Assembly (NCBI RefSeq): GCF_018860705.1
Contig: NZ_JAHKQA010000102.1
Coordinates: 1 to 64,000 of the forward strand
Reading direction: 5' to 3'
DNA: 64,000 bases
From: Citreicella sp. C3M06
GTDB taxonomy: Bacteria > Pseudomonadota > Alphaproteobacteria > Rhodobacterales > Rhodobacteraceae
A model generated the notes under the pieces. The model ran no database searches and was not told where the DNA came from. It saw nothing but the letters and a program-made list of their open reading frames with translations. This document shows positions 17,901 to 26,426 of the stretch, in pieces. Position 1 is the first letter of the stretch; the number at the start of each line of letters is the position of its first letter. The translations under genes were made by a program, and so were the position numbers.

Positions 17901-20253
17901 GACCAGAAGGCGCCTCCGGCAGCGCCAGCGGGATGCGCGCAAACCCCGACGCATCGGTGCGCAGATCGGCGGGCAGCGCCTGCGTCTGCGGCGCGGCGTC
18001 ATCGTCGTGGCGGCCAAAGCGATAGCCCGGCCATGCCTCCTGCGTGGTTTGCGGCAGCACCGCGACCTCACCTTCCAGCGCCAGATCACCGCCGGGCGCG
18101 CCGAACAGATAGCGCGCCGTAACCTCGAGCGCGCGCAGCGGCTGCGGCAGCGCCAGTGTGACGTCGATGCGCTCGGGGGTGAAATCCTCGACCAGCAGCG
18201 TCGAGGCAGCCAGCGCCGGGGCGGCAGGATCGGCGAACAGCTCCAGCCGCCATGTGCCGCGCGGCACGGCGCTGGACAGCGGCAGATCAAAGACATGGCC
18301 GCCCGCGCGCCCCTCGGCCGAGACGAGGCGCGCCTGTTCCACCCCATCGGGGCGGGTCAGCACGGCGGTCAGCGGCACGCCCGCCACCGCCTGCGCATTT
18401 GCATCGCGCAGCAGCGCGGTGGCATGGATCGTCTCACCCGCGCGATAGGCCCCCCGGTCGGTGGCAAGGAACGCATCGAGCGGCCCGGCAGGCGCACGCC
18501 CTTCGACGCCCCGGTCCGACAGATCAAAGGCGGGATCGCTCAGCGACAGAAAGGCGATGTCATCCTCGCCCCGCGCCGCGGTGATCAGCGCCGGTGCCCC
18601 CGCCCCGGTGCCGCGCGACAGCCCGGCGGCAAAGCGCGCCACGCCTTGCGCATCGCTCACCGCCCGGCCCAGCACCGCGTTGGCCCGCGACACCAGCGTA
18701 ACGTCCAGCCCAGCCAGCGGCGCGGCATCCCTCAGCCCGCGCGCGATCACGGTCAGCCCATCGCTGCCGTCAAAGCTGGTCAGCCCGATATCCGACAGCA
18801 CGAACCATTGCGTCGCCGCCGCGCTGTCCCACGGGTCTGCGCCGGGCACCGAGGCGGCCAGCGCGTAGATCCCGGCGGGTTTCCCCGCGATGGCCTCGGC
18901 CATCGGCAGCCGCGTCAGCATGTCGGCGTTGAGCTGATTGCCGGTCTCGCCGGTGCCAGTCCAGACCTGCTCGGCCAGCTGCTCGGAGAACTGCTGCAAC
19001 TGCCAGTGCGACATCGGCGCGGCGAAAGACCCCTCCTGCATCGCCCGCACCAGATTTCGGTCGGACAGGCGGTACAGGGTCAGCGCCACCGAGCTGAGGT
19101 TCACAGTCTCGACCGGCAGCCCCGCATCGGCGCTGCGTGGCAGCACATAGGCGCGGCCCGGAAACCGGACCGAGGGCGTTCGGTCGCGAACATAGGCGGT
19201 GATCTCGACATCGCGGGCCAGCGTTTCGCCATCAGCGGCGGGCAGCCCGGCGCGAAAGGTCAGCCGGTAACGCGCGCCGTGCTCGATGCCGGTGACACAC
19301 AGGCGGCGGTCTTCGGCGACCACCGCCAGCTTTGCATCGGGCAGCCGGACATAGGGGGCATAGTCCTGCCCGGCACGGATCAGCGGGTCGGAGAATTCGG
19401 CGCAGATGCGCGGCGCGGCGCTGTCGGCCTCGACCACGTGGTCGGTGATGCGAAAGCCGAACTGCGCCACGGCGCGATCCAGCGCGGCGGTAACGCGATC
19501 GGACGGGGCCACCTGCGCCGCCAGCCGCAGCGCGGGCACTGACAGGCGCGGCGCGCCGGTGGCCTCCAGCGTTTCGGCCAGCAGCAGCATCGCCTCGGCC
19601 TGCGCCGGGGCGCCACCAAGCCGCAGCCAAGCGTTGATCGCCGCCAGCTTGGCGCGCTGTTGCAGGCTGTCGGCCGCGCTGTCGCGACGGGTGCTGGCAA
19701 GGCGCATCTCGAGTTGACCATAGGCCAGCCAATCGGCACCGGAATCGCTTTGCGCCACCGCGGCGCCGGTCCAGTTCATCGCCTCCTCAAGCCTGCCTTC
19801 CGCCTGCGCGGCGCGGGCGGCCTCGCGCAAGTCTGCCAATGTCGACGCGCCGCCGCCATGGCGCAGCCCGAGGGCGGCAGCCTCGCCGCGCGCCGCCTCC
19901 AGCGCGCCGAGAAACGCCAGATCCTGCGCCCGCAGCGCGGCGCGGGCACGAACCGCCGGATCGCTCGCAATCACAACCGCAGACGTGGCGCCCTCATAAG
20001 GCACGCGCCGGGTCACACCGGCCTTGGGGAAACAGGCGTTCGATCGGGCATTGAAGGTGAAAGCCTGACAGGACGGGTTGCCAAGACAGGCCTGTTCGCA
20101 GATCGCCAAGGTGCTGTCGAACAGCGGTTGCAGATCGCCGCCATGGAAATCTGTATCGCGGCTGACCACGATGCGCCGCTCTGGCAGCGGCTCCTGCGCC
20201 ATGGCGGCCCCTGCAAGGCACAGCATCGCAAGGGCACCCAGCAAACGCAGCAT
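14908..20253 (-). CDS. Alpha-2-macroglobulin family protein with PAN domain
   Basis: A 1781-residue envelope protein of the YfhM/bacterial alpha-2-macroglobulin type. A signal peptide (MLRLLGALAMLCLAGAAMAQ) is followed by a PAN/apple-like domain at about residues 33-80 with cysteines in ICEQACLGNPSCQAFTFN. Macroglobulin domains and the thioester motif CTEQ (Cys1346) come next, with a helical thioester domain after it. Such proteins are thought to trap attacking proteases in the periplasm. There is no lipobox cysteine after the signal, unlike E. coli YfhM, so it is probably soluble or held by the PAN domain. The ATG at 20251-20253 follows GGAGGGGAG. It is the first gene of the operon with the glycolipid-binding gene and pbpC. 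Confidence 0.95.
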   Translation of the reverse strand: MLRLLGALAMLCLAGAAMAQEPLPERRIVVSRDTDFHGGDLQPLFDSTLAICEQACLGNPSCQAFTFNARSNACFPKAGVTRRVPYEGATSAVVIASDPAVRARAALRAQDLAFLGALEAARGEAAALGLRHGGGASTLADLREAARAAQAEGRLEEAMNWTGAAVAQSDSGADWLAYGQLEMRLASTRRDSAADSLQQRAKLAAINAWLRLGGAPAQAEAMLLLAETLEATGAPRLSVPALRLAAQVAPSDRVTAALDRAVAQFGFRITDHVVEADSAAPRICAEFSDPLIRAGQDYAPYVRLPDAKLAVVAEDRRLCVTGIEHGARYRLTFRAGLPAADGETLARDVEITAYVRDRTPSVRFPGRAYVLPRSADAGLPVETVNLSSVALTLYRLSDRNLVRAMQEGSFAAPMSHWQLQQFSEQLAEQVWTGTGETGNQLNADMLTRLPMAEAIAGKPAGIYALAASVPGADPWDSAAATQWFVLSDIGLTSFDGSDGLTVIARGLRDAAPLAGLDVTLVSRANAVLGRAVSDAQGVARFAAGLSRGTGAGAPALITAARGEDDIAFLSLSDPAFDLSDRGVEGRAPAGPLDAFLATDRGAYRAGETIHATALLRDANAQAVAGVPLTAVLTRPDGVEQARLVSAEGRAGGHVFDLPLSSAVPRGTWRLELFADPAAPALAASTLLVEDFTPERIDVTLALPQPLRALEVTARYLFGAPGGDLALEGEVAVLPQTTQEAWPGYRFGRHDDDAAPQTQALPADLRTDASGFARIPLALPEAPSGRPASVRVTLRASEGSGRPVEREITAAIPPIGPMIGIRPEFDGTLPEGAEASFLLQAVGGEMPVTWQVNRVSTRYQWYQLYGNWNWEPITTRETVASGAAMLGDDPLRITADIDWGDYELVVAREGGQYLASSVGFEAGWYAPAGALASPDTLELSLDRERYRAGDTAQLRVVPRAAGEALVTVLADRVISMQSVTLAEGENTIALDVSDDWGTGAYVTVQLVRPMDVAAGQNPARSLGVAHAALDPEGKALAVAFDAPDQSAPRAPLNVSLTAEGADWVTVAAVDVGILNLTGYQSPDPSAHYFGQQRLGVEIRDIYGRLIDGMNGAMGKIRSGGDAGASMLMQAPPPTEELVAQFSDPVAVVDGRAEFSFDLPDFNGTLRLMAIAWSDAGVGQAEADVLVRDPVVISAALPRFLSPGDQTRLLLELTHASGPAGEMPLQINAKGLTLGDAPQVVLEQGGTQRIALPLLAGEVGDHSIAVALTTPDGKRLEKRLSLGVRATDPPVGRTRRLVLGPGQSLVLDSPLLEGLHREGSELLLSAGPLARLDVPGLLASLSRYPYGCTEQVTSQALPLLYLSDAAQALGLGDDARIAQRIAEAVTVVLTRQNANGAFGLWQAGSGDFWLDAYVTDFLSRAQAAGQAVPAQAMQAALDNLANRISYAPDFDDGGEDIAYALMVLAREGRAAVGDLRYYSDARGEAFATPLARAQLGAALASYGDQQRSDAMFLRAAAALSREAGTGWRDDYGSALRDAAGVLSLAATARSDVVDLEALITRISAVDRPLSTQEQAWSLLAAHALTGDAGAGLAIDGLAVDGPLIRRIPGDALDRTEIANTGPGPVPLTLTTLGVPEGDTAASGYGYSLQRDFYRLDGTPASFPAQQGERLVAVLTIRPAEDRRARLMIDDALPAGFEIDNPAILRAGDIRALDWLETAEPEHTEFRAERFLAALTQEGGEPMRLAYVVRAVSPGMFHHPAALVQDMYHPEYRATTASGDLEIR

Positions 20254-20403
20254 ATTCAACTCCCCTCCCAAGGAACCTGCCGCCATGGTGGGCCTGCCCT
20301 GCTTGAAACGCAACGATTCCCCGCTGTTTTGCCGCGGCGGGCTTAATCCGATCTTCACCAAGGCCGGTCAATCTTGCTCGCGGTTGCAGAGGACAGCAGG
20401 CAC

Positions 20404-23094
20404 ATGAATCTCACGGCACGGCTGGCAGAAGAGCGCCGCGCACGTCTGGCGGCGGAACGCTTGCTTGAGCTCAAGCAGGCCGAGCTGTTTGCCGCCAATC
20501 GCAAACTCGACAAACATGCCCGCGCCCTGTCGAGCCAGATCCACGAGACCCGCGCCGAGATCACCCAGACCCGCGCCCAGATCACCGAGGTGCGGACCGA
20601 AAACCAGCTGGTCAAATCGCAGCTTGGCCTTGCCAACGAAAAGATCGAACTGGTCGAGGGGCAGCTGTGGAAGGCGCTTCAGACCATGCGCGACGGCTTT
20701 GCGATGTTCAACGCCGACAGGGTGATGGAACTGGCGAACCCGGCCTATCTTGCGCCCTTCGAAAATCTAGACAGCGTCGGGGCGGGCGCAAGCTATGGCC
20801 ACGTGCTCGGCATGATGATCGAGGAAGGCATCGTCGATCTTCAGGGCGAGGCCCCGCGCGCCTGGTGGGACCGGATGATGGGGCGCTGGAGCCACGATCC
20901 CATTCCCCCGGTCACGCTGCGGCTGTGGGACGGGCGGTTCCTCAAGATTCAGGATCGGCACATGGCCGACGGCGGTGTGGTATCGCTGTGCGTCGACATC
21001 ACCGACCTGATGCGCATGTGGTCCGCAGTCGAAGAATTGCCCGACGGGTTTGCCATCTACGACGCCGAGGACCGGCTGCTGATGTGCAACGAGCCCTACC
21101 GCGACATCTATCGCAGCAGCGCCCCCGCCATCGAGCTGGGCAACAGCTTCGAAGAGATCCTGCGCTACGGGCTCGAGCATGGCCAGTACAGGGATGCCAT
21201 CGGCCGCGAGGAAGACTGGCTCGAAGAACGTCTGTACGCCCATCGCACCGCAATCACCGAGACGGAACAGCAGCTTGACGACGATCGCTGGCTGCGCATT
21301 TACGAACGCCCGCTGCGCGACGGCGGCCGGGTCGGCCTGTGTTTCGACATCAGCGCGATCAAGCAGACCCAGCAGGAACTGCAAGAGGCCAAGCTGCGCG
21401 CCGAAATGGCCAGCCGGGCGAAATCGGCCTTCCTCGCCAACATGAGCCACGAGATCCGCACCCCGATGAACGGCGTTGTCGGCATGGCGGGCCTGCTGCG
21501 CACCTCCGATCTTTCGGATGAGCAGAAGCTGTATGTCGACACCATCCGCAGTTCCGGCGAGGCGCTGCTGGTGATCATCAACGACATTCTCGACTATTCC
21601 AAGATCGAAGCCGACAAGCTGCAACTCAAGCCCGAGCTGTTCGACCTTGAACGCACGGTCCATGACATTCTGCTGCTGCTGCAACCCGCGGCGCGGCAGA
21701 AGGGACTCGAGCTGCTGCTCGATTACGACATGTTGCTGCCGACCCACGTGGTGGCCGACCCCGGTCGCATCCGGCAGATCCTCACCAACCTCGTCGGCAA
21801 CGCTGTCAAGTTCACCGCCGATGGTCATGTTCTGGTGCGGCTGAATGGCGAGACCGGGCAGGACGGCAGCGCCGCGATCCACATCACGGTCGAGGATACC
21901 GGCATCGGCATCGCCTCGGACAAGCTCGAACATGTGTTCGGCGAGTTCAATCAGGCCGACGACGAGCGCAACCGCCAGTTCGAGGGCACCGGGCTGGGCC
22001 TCGCCATCACCCGCAAACTGGTCTTGATGATGGGAGGCGAGGTCTGGGTGGAATCCGAGCTTGGCAAAGGGTCGTGCTTTGGCCTTCGGATGCCGCTGAG
22101 CATCGACGCCGCGCCGGGAGATCCCGCACCGGTTCTGCCAACAGCCCTGCGCAACGTGCTGCTGGTCGACGATCACAAGATGACCCGCGCGATCCTCGGC
22201 GCCCAGCTTGAGCGGCTTGGGCTCAGGGTCACCAGCTGCAAGACCGGCGAAGACGCGCTCGACCGGATGAGCGAGCCGCCGGATCTGGTGATCGCAGAGC
22301 AGGATCTTGCCGAGATTCCCGGGGCAGAGCTGGCGCAGCAGCTCGGGCGGCTGGTGCCGGGGCTGCCGGTGATCCTGCTGACCTCGGACGCGCAGGCGCT
22401 CTCCGAAGAGGCACGCCCCGCCGGGGTTCACGCGGTGCTGCCAAAGCCGGTGCAACGCCAGCTGCTGATCGCCGCCCTGTGCGCGCTGTATCCCGCGCAG
22501 CCCGAAGACGCGCCCGAACCACTGCCCGCGCCGGACCCGGAGGAATCTTCCGCCGGCCTCCCGACGTTCCGGCATCGCGACATGAACGCAGGGTTTTCTT
22601 CGGTTCGCAACGCCCCGGAGCCGCCGCCCGAACCCGTCGCCGCGAAGCCGCTCGACATCCTGCTGGCCGAGGACAACCCGACCAACCAGCTGGTGTTCCG
22701 CAAGATGATCCAGAAGCTTGATATTCCTCTGAAGCTGCGCTTGGCCGGCAATGGCATCGAGGCGGTTCAGGCCTATCGCGACCAGCGGCCCGACATCATC
22801 TTCATGGATATCTCGATGCCCAGAATGGACGGCAAGGAAGCCACGCGCGAGATCCGCAAGATCGAAGGGAATGGCCCCCGCGTGCCGATTGTCGCGGTGA
22901 CCGCCCATGCCATGGCCGGCGACAAGGACGGCATTCTCGACGCCGGGCTGGACGATTACCTCACCAAGCCGCTGCGCCGCACCGAACTGGCGCATCTCGT
23001 CGACAAATGGACAGGGCCGGATGCGCCGGGCGCTCAGGCGGCGCGGATGAACACCGGCTTGTCAGGCTCTGACAGGCTGGCCGACCAGGCATAG
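20404..23094 (+). CDS. Hybrid sensor histidine kinase, PAS-HisKA-HATPase-REC-REC
   Basis: An 896-residue cytoplasmic kinase with no membrane segment. The N-terminal ~85 residues are a charged coiled coil. Two PAS-like domains follow (about 90-205 and 208-320). Next come the HisKA domain with the phospho-accepting His349 in NMSHEIRTPMNG, and the ATPase domain with NLVGNAVKFTADG, DTGIGI and GTGLGLAI. The first receiver (about 583-695) has its phosphorylation site replaced by glutamate (Glu632 in DLVIAEQDL). The second is normal, with Asp802 in IIFMDISMP and a lysine in LTKPL. I chose the ATG at 20404 over a TTG at 20374. The last 61 bases overlap yaaA antisense. Confidence 0.93.
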   Translation: MNLTARLAEERRARLAAERLLELKQAELFAANRKLDKHARALSSQIHETRAEITQTRAQITEVRTENQLVKSQLGLANEKIELVEGQLWKALQTMRDGFAMFNADRVMELANPAYLAPFENLDSVGAGASYGHVLGMMIEEGIVDLQGEAPRAWWDRMMGRWSHDPIPPVTLRLWDGRFLKIQDRHMADGGVVSLCVDITDLMRMWSAVEELPDGFAIYDAEDRLLMCNEPYRDIYRSSAPAIELGNSFEEILRYGLEHGQYRDAIGREEDWLEERLYAHRTAITETEQQLDDDRWLRIYERPLRDGGRVGLCFDISAIKQTQQELQEAKLRAEMASRAKSAFLANMSHEIRTPMNGVVGMAGLLRTSDLSDEQKLYVDTIRSSGEALLVIINDILDYSKIEADKLQLKPELFDLERTVHDILLLLQPAARQKGLELLLDYDMLLPTHVVADPGRIRQILTNLVGNAVKFTADGHVLVRLNGETGQDGSAAIHITVEDTGIGIASDKLEHVFGEFNQADDERNRQFEGTGLGLAITRKLVLMMGGEVWVESELGKGSCFGLRMPLSIDAAPGDPAPVLPTALRNVLLVDDHKMTRAILGAQLERLGLRVTSCKTGEDALDRMSEPPDLVIAEQDLAEIPGAELAQQLGRLVPGLPVILLTSDAQALSEEARPAGVHAVLPKPVQRQLLIAALCALYPAQPEDAPEPLPAPDPEESSAGLPTFRHRDMNAGFSSVRNAPEPPPEPVAAKPLDILLAEDNPTNQLVFRKMIQKLDIPLKLRLAGNGIEAVQAYRDQRPDIIFMDISMPRMDGKEATREIRKIEGNGPRVPIVAVTAHAMAGDKDGILDAGLDDYLTKPLRRTELAHLVDKWTGPDAPGAQAARMNTGLSGSDRLADQA

Positions 23095-23798
23095 CCGCCG
23101 CTGTCGAAGGCCGTCAGGCTGTCCGGATCGGTCAGGCGGCGCTGCACGATATACCGCGCCATCGCCCCGCGCGCGCGCTTGGCGTAAAAGCTGACGATCT
23201 TCGGCTCGCCGCCCTTGTCTTCCATGAATTGCGGCGTGACCACCCGCAGCCCGAGCGCCTGCGTATCCACCGCGCCGAAATATTCCTGACTGGCGCAGTT
23301 CACCAGAACCTGCGCGTTCACCGCCTCGGCATCGTCCTGCAAGGCCTTGGCAATCCGGTCGCCCCACCAGTCATACAGGTTCTTGCCGCGCGGCGTCTTC
23401 AGCCGCGAGCCCATTTCAAGCCGGTATTGCTGAAGGCCATCGAGCGGGCGCAGCACGCCATACAGCCCCGACAAAATGCGCAGATGCCCCTGCGCAAACG
23501 CCATCTCGTCAGCGTCAAGCGAGCTCGCTTCGAGCCCTTGATAGGTATCGCCTGCAAAGCCAAGCACCGCCGGGCGCAGCACCTCGGCCGAGGGCGTGGC
23601 GGAGAAATCGCGAAACCGCTCGTGGTTGAGCTTTGCCAGATCGTCCGACAGGTGCATCAGCGTCTTCAGCTCGGCCTGTGTCAGCTTGCGGGCAATCGCC
23701 GCAAGGCGCGCGGCCTCATCCGCAAAGCGCGGCTCTGTCATCGTCTCGTTTCGTTCGGACCAGTCCAGCTTCTTCGCCGGGGACACCACAACCAGCAT
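23034..23798 (-). CDS. yaaA: Peroxide stress protein YaaA
   Basis: A 254-residue member of the YaaA/UPF0246 family, which in E. coli limits free iron and protects DNA during hydrogen peroxide stress. Family landmarks are the start MLVVVSPAKKLDW, the middle FRDFSATPSAEVLRPAVLGFAGDTYQGL, GLYGVLRPLDGLQQYRLEMG and NLYDWWGDRIA, and the end SGGYAWSASLSEPDKPVFIR. I chose the ATG at 23796-23798, which gives the canonical N-terminus, although the frame is open 14 codons further. Its 3' end overlaps the kinase gene tail to tail by 61 bases. It lies just downstream of recQ on the same strand, with a 50-bp gap. Confidence 0.95.
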   Translation of the reverse strand: MLVVVSPAKKLDWSERNETMTEPRFADEAARLAAIARKLTQAELKTLMHLSDDLAKLNHERFRDFSATPSAEVLRPAVLGFAGDTYQGLEASSLDADEMAFAQGHLRILSGLYGVLRPLDGLQQYRLEMGSRLKTPRGKNLYDWWGDRIAKALQDDAEAVNAQVLVNCASQEYFGAVDTQALGLRVVTPQFMEDKGGEPKIVSFYAKRARGAMARYIVQRRLTDPDSLTAFDSGGYAWSASLSEPDKPVFIRAA

Positions 23799-23848
23799 CG
23801 TCTTCCTCTTGTCTCGTCGCATTCCCGGAACGGAATGCAAAGGCGGAC

Positions 23849-25921
23849 CTAGTCCGGCTGGGCGAGCAGGTCCAGAAAAACCTGACCGAAACGATCAATC
23901 TTTTGTTCCCCCATACCGGCGATCCGCGCCAGTTCCGACAGGGTCGCGGGGCGGCGTTCGGCGATCTGGCGCAGCGTGGCGTTGGAGCAGCTGAGCGGTT
24001 TGCCAGTGCCGTCCTCGCCGCGTGCCAGTTCCAGCTGCGCCTCTTGCAGCCGGTCAAACAGCGCGCCAGCGTCCTGCCCGGCCAGCTTGCGCCGTGCCGG
24101 GTGCATCTCTTCCTGCGCGGCGCCGGTGATCACCGACAGGAACTGCGCGCCGTAGCTTTGCAATTTCTTGGCACCGACGCCGTTGATATTCGCCATGTCG
24201 TCAAAGCTTTGCGGGCGCTTTTCGGCCATCTCGATCAGCGTGCGGTCGGGGAAGATCATGTAGGGCGGCAAGCTGGCCTCGCGCGCCAGCGACGTGCGCA
24301 TCGCCTTGAGCGCAGACATCAGCGGCGCGTCCTCGTCGGACACCAGCGTCTTGACCTGCGGGCGGCGGTCGGAGGCACGGTCCATCACGTCCTGCCGCAG
24401 CTGGATCGATTCCTGCCCCTTGAGGATCGGCAGCGCCGCATCGGTCATCACCAGCGCGCCGTGCCGGTCGGCATCGGGGCGCACCAGATCAAAGCCCATC
24501 ATCTGCCGGAACACCGCCTGCCACTGACCCTTCTTCAGATCGCGCCCGACGCCAAAGGTCGGCAGGCTGTCATGCCCGCGCTGGCGCACCTTGTCGGTCT
24601 CGTTGCCCATCAGGATGTCGACCAGATGCCCCATGCCAAAGCTCTCGCCGGTGCGCAGCGCGGCGGACAGTGCCTTGCGCACCACCTCGGTGCCGTCGAA
24701 CACCTTGGGCGGCGCATCGCACAGATCGCAATTGCCGCAAGGCTCGGAACTTTCTCCGAAATATTTCAGCAACTTCTGGCGACGGCAGCCCAGCGCCTCG
24801 GCCAGCCCCAGCAGCGCATTCAGCCGGCCATGATCGGCGGTGCGCCGGTCAGCCGGGGCGTTGCCTTCGTCGATCTGCGAGCGGCGCAGGCGAATGTCAT
24901 CGGCGCCATAAAGCGTCATGGTTTCGGCCGGGGCACCATCGCGCCCGGCCCGGCCGATTTCCTGATAATAGGCTTCGATGCTCTTGGGCAGATCGGCATG
25001 TGCGACCCAGCGGATATCGGGCTTGTCGACCCCCATGCCGAAGGCGACGGTGGCGACCACGATCAGCCCGTCCTCGACGGCGAAGCGTTCCTCGACGGCG
25101 CGGCGGTCTTCGGGATACATCCCACCGTGGTAGTGACAGGCGACGTGCCCGTCGTCGCTCAGCGCCTTGGCGATGGCTTCGGTCTTGTTGCGGGTGCCAC
25201 AATAGACGATGCCCGAACGCCCCTTGCGCGCGGCGGCAAAGCGCAGGATCTGGCTGCGCGGGTTGTCCTTGGGCAAGAAGGCAAGGTGGATGTTGGGCCG
25301 GTCGAAGCCGCGCAGGAAAGTGCTGGGCGTCTCGCCATCGAACAGGCGGCGGACGATTTCCTCTTGGGTTTCCTGATCGGCGGTGGCGGTAAAGGCCGCC
25401 AGCGGCACGCCAAGCGCGCGGCGCAGCTCGCCAATGCGCAGGTAATCGGGACGGAAATCATGGCCCCATTGGCTGACGCAATGCGCCTCGTCGACGGCGA
25501 TCATGCTAACCCCCGCTTCGGCCAGCATCCGCTGGGTGCCGCCATTGGCCAGCCGTTCGGGCGCAAGATACAGCAGCTTCAGCCGCCCCTCGCGCAGCAT
25601 GTCCCAGACCGCATCGGTTTCCTCGGGGGTGTTGCCCGAGGTCAGCGCCCCGGCGCAGACCCCCGCCTCGCGCAGACCGCGCACCTGATCGCGCATCAGG
25701 GCAATCAGCGGAGAGATCACCACCGTCACCCCGTTCCGCATCAGCGCGGGCAGCTGGAAACACAGCGATTTGCCGCCGCCCGTGGGCATGATCGCCAGCA
25801 CGTTGTCGCCGCGGGCGACAGAGTCGACGATCTCGCCCTGACCGGGGCGGAAGGCATCAAAGCCAAAGACCTGCTTGAGCAACGCCTCGCCCGAGGCGTC
25901 ATGATCTGCGTCGCGGGGCAT
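23849..25921 (-). CDS. recQ: ATP-dependent DNA helicase RecQ
   Basis: About 690 residues. The 3'-5' helicase that acts in recombination and stalled-fork repair. The helicase core has FGFDAFRPGQ, Walker A MPTGGGKS, the DEAH box VDEAHCVSQWGHDFRPDY, FTATA and QEIGRAGRDG. The zinc-binding cysteines follow in CRRQKLLKYFGESSEPCGNCDLC, then the winged-helix domain. At the end there are two HRDC domains (about 530-600 and 625-690), whereas many RecQ proteins have one. I chose the ATG at 25919-25921, which has AGGA nine bases upstream; an ATG six codons earlier (25939) is possible but has no such site. yaaA follows on the same strand. Confidence 0.96.
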   Translation of the reverse strand: MPRDADHDASGEALLKQVFGFDAFRPGQGEIVDSVARGDNVLAIMPTGGGKSLCFQLPALMRNGVTVVISPLIALMRDQVRGLREAGVCAGALTSGNTPEETDAVWDMLREGRLKLLYLAPERLANGGTQRMLAEAGVSMIAVDEAHCVSQWGHDFRPDYLRIGELRRALGVPLAAFTATADQETQEEIVRRLFDGETPSTFLRGFDRPNIHLAFLPKDNPRSQILRFAAARKGRSGIVYCGTRNKTEAIAKALSDDGHVACHYHGGMYPEDRRAVEERFAVEDGLIVVATVAFGMGVDKPDIRWVAHADLPKSIEAYYQEIGRAGRDGAPAETMTLYGADDIRLRRSQIDEGNAPADRRTADHGRLNALLGLAEALGCRRQKLLKYFGESSEPCGNCDLCDAPPKVFDGTEVVRKALSAALRTGESFGMGHLVDILMGNETDKVRQRGHDSLPTFGVGRDLKKGQWQAVFRQMMGFDLVRPDADRHGALVMTDAALPILKGQESIQLRQDVMDRASDRRPQVKTLVSDEDAPLMSALKAMRTSLAREASLPPYMIFPDRTLIEMAEKRPQSFDDMANINGVGAKKLQSYGAQFLSVITGAAQEEMHPARRKLAGQDAGALFDRLQEAQLELARGEDGTGKPLSCSNATLRQIAERRPATLSELARIAGMGEQKIDRFGQVFLDLLAQPD

Positions 25922-26007
25922 CACCGGTGATCCTGCCATTACTAGCTATATCTGCGTCAGTCGGCAGGGTCGCATACTAAGATTTGCGGAACAAGGCCGG
26001 GGCTGCG

Positions 26008-26304
26008 TCAGAACAGCAGGCTCGGCAAGATGTAATCGCGCAGCGAGATGATGATGATGAACACCACCAGCGGCGCAAGATCCAGCGGCCGCGTATCCGG
26101 CAGAATGCGGCGGATCGGGTTGTACAGCGGTTCGAGCAGGCGGTTCAGGCCGGTCCAGATCTGGCCAACGATCGGCTGGCGCAGGTTGAGGATGTTGAAA
26201 TTGATCAGCCAGCTCATGATGATATGCACGATCATGATGAAGAAGACCGCATCAAGGATCAGTTTCAGCGGTCCGTAAATTGCCATCATGTGCCGGGTGT
26301 CCAT
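26008..26304 (-). CDS. YggT family membrane protein
   Basis: A 98-residue protein with two hydrophobic helices and the YggT landmarks: IVHIIMSWL in the first helix, then GLNRLLEPLYNPIRRILPDTRPLDLAPLVVFIIIISL. YggT proteins are small inner-membrane proteins with no firmly assigned role; links to osmotic tolerance and division-site assembly have been proposed. Three methionines lie close to the start, and I took the first. It is divergent from the thioesterase-like gene. Confidence 0.9.
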   Translation of the reverse strand: MDTRHMMAIYGPLKLILDAVFFIMIVHIIMSWLINFNILNLRQPIVGQIWTGLNRLLEPLYNPIRRILPDTRPLDLAPLVVFIIIISLRDYILPSLLF

Positions 26305-26426
26305 TTCGTTCCATTGTTTGCCGGGGTTATTTAGGCACCGGGGCGCTTAGGGACAAGAGTGCCGTGAGGTCGCGGTTGACGCGATGGCGCAGCGCGGCAG
26401 TCTCGCCACAAATCAAGGAGCGCCGC

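Noticed and set aside
16312-19542. A 1076-codon plus-strand open frame across the alpha-2-macroglobulin gene
   Set aside because: It is the antisense shadow of a real 1781-residue protein: His/Arg/Gln-rich, without domains, with no start signal. Long antisense frames are expected at this GC content.
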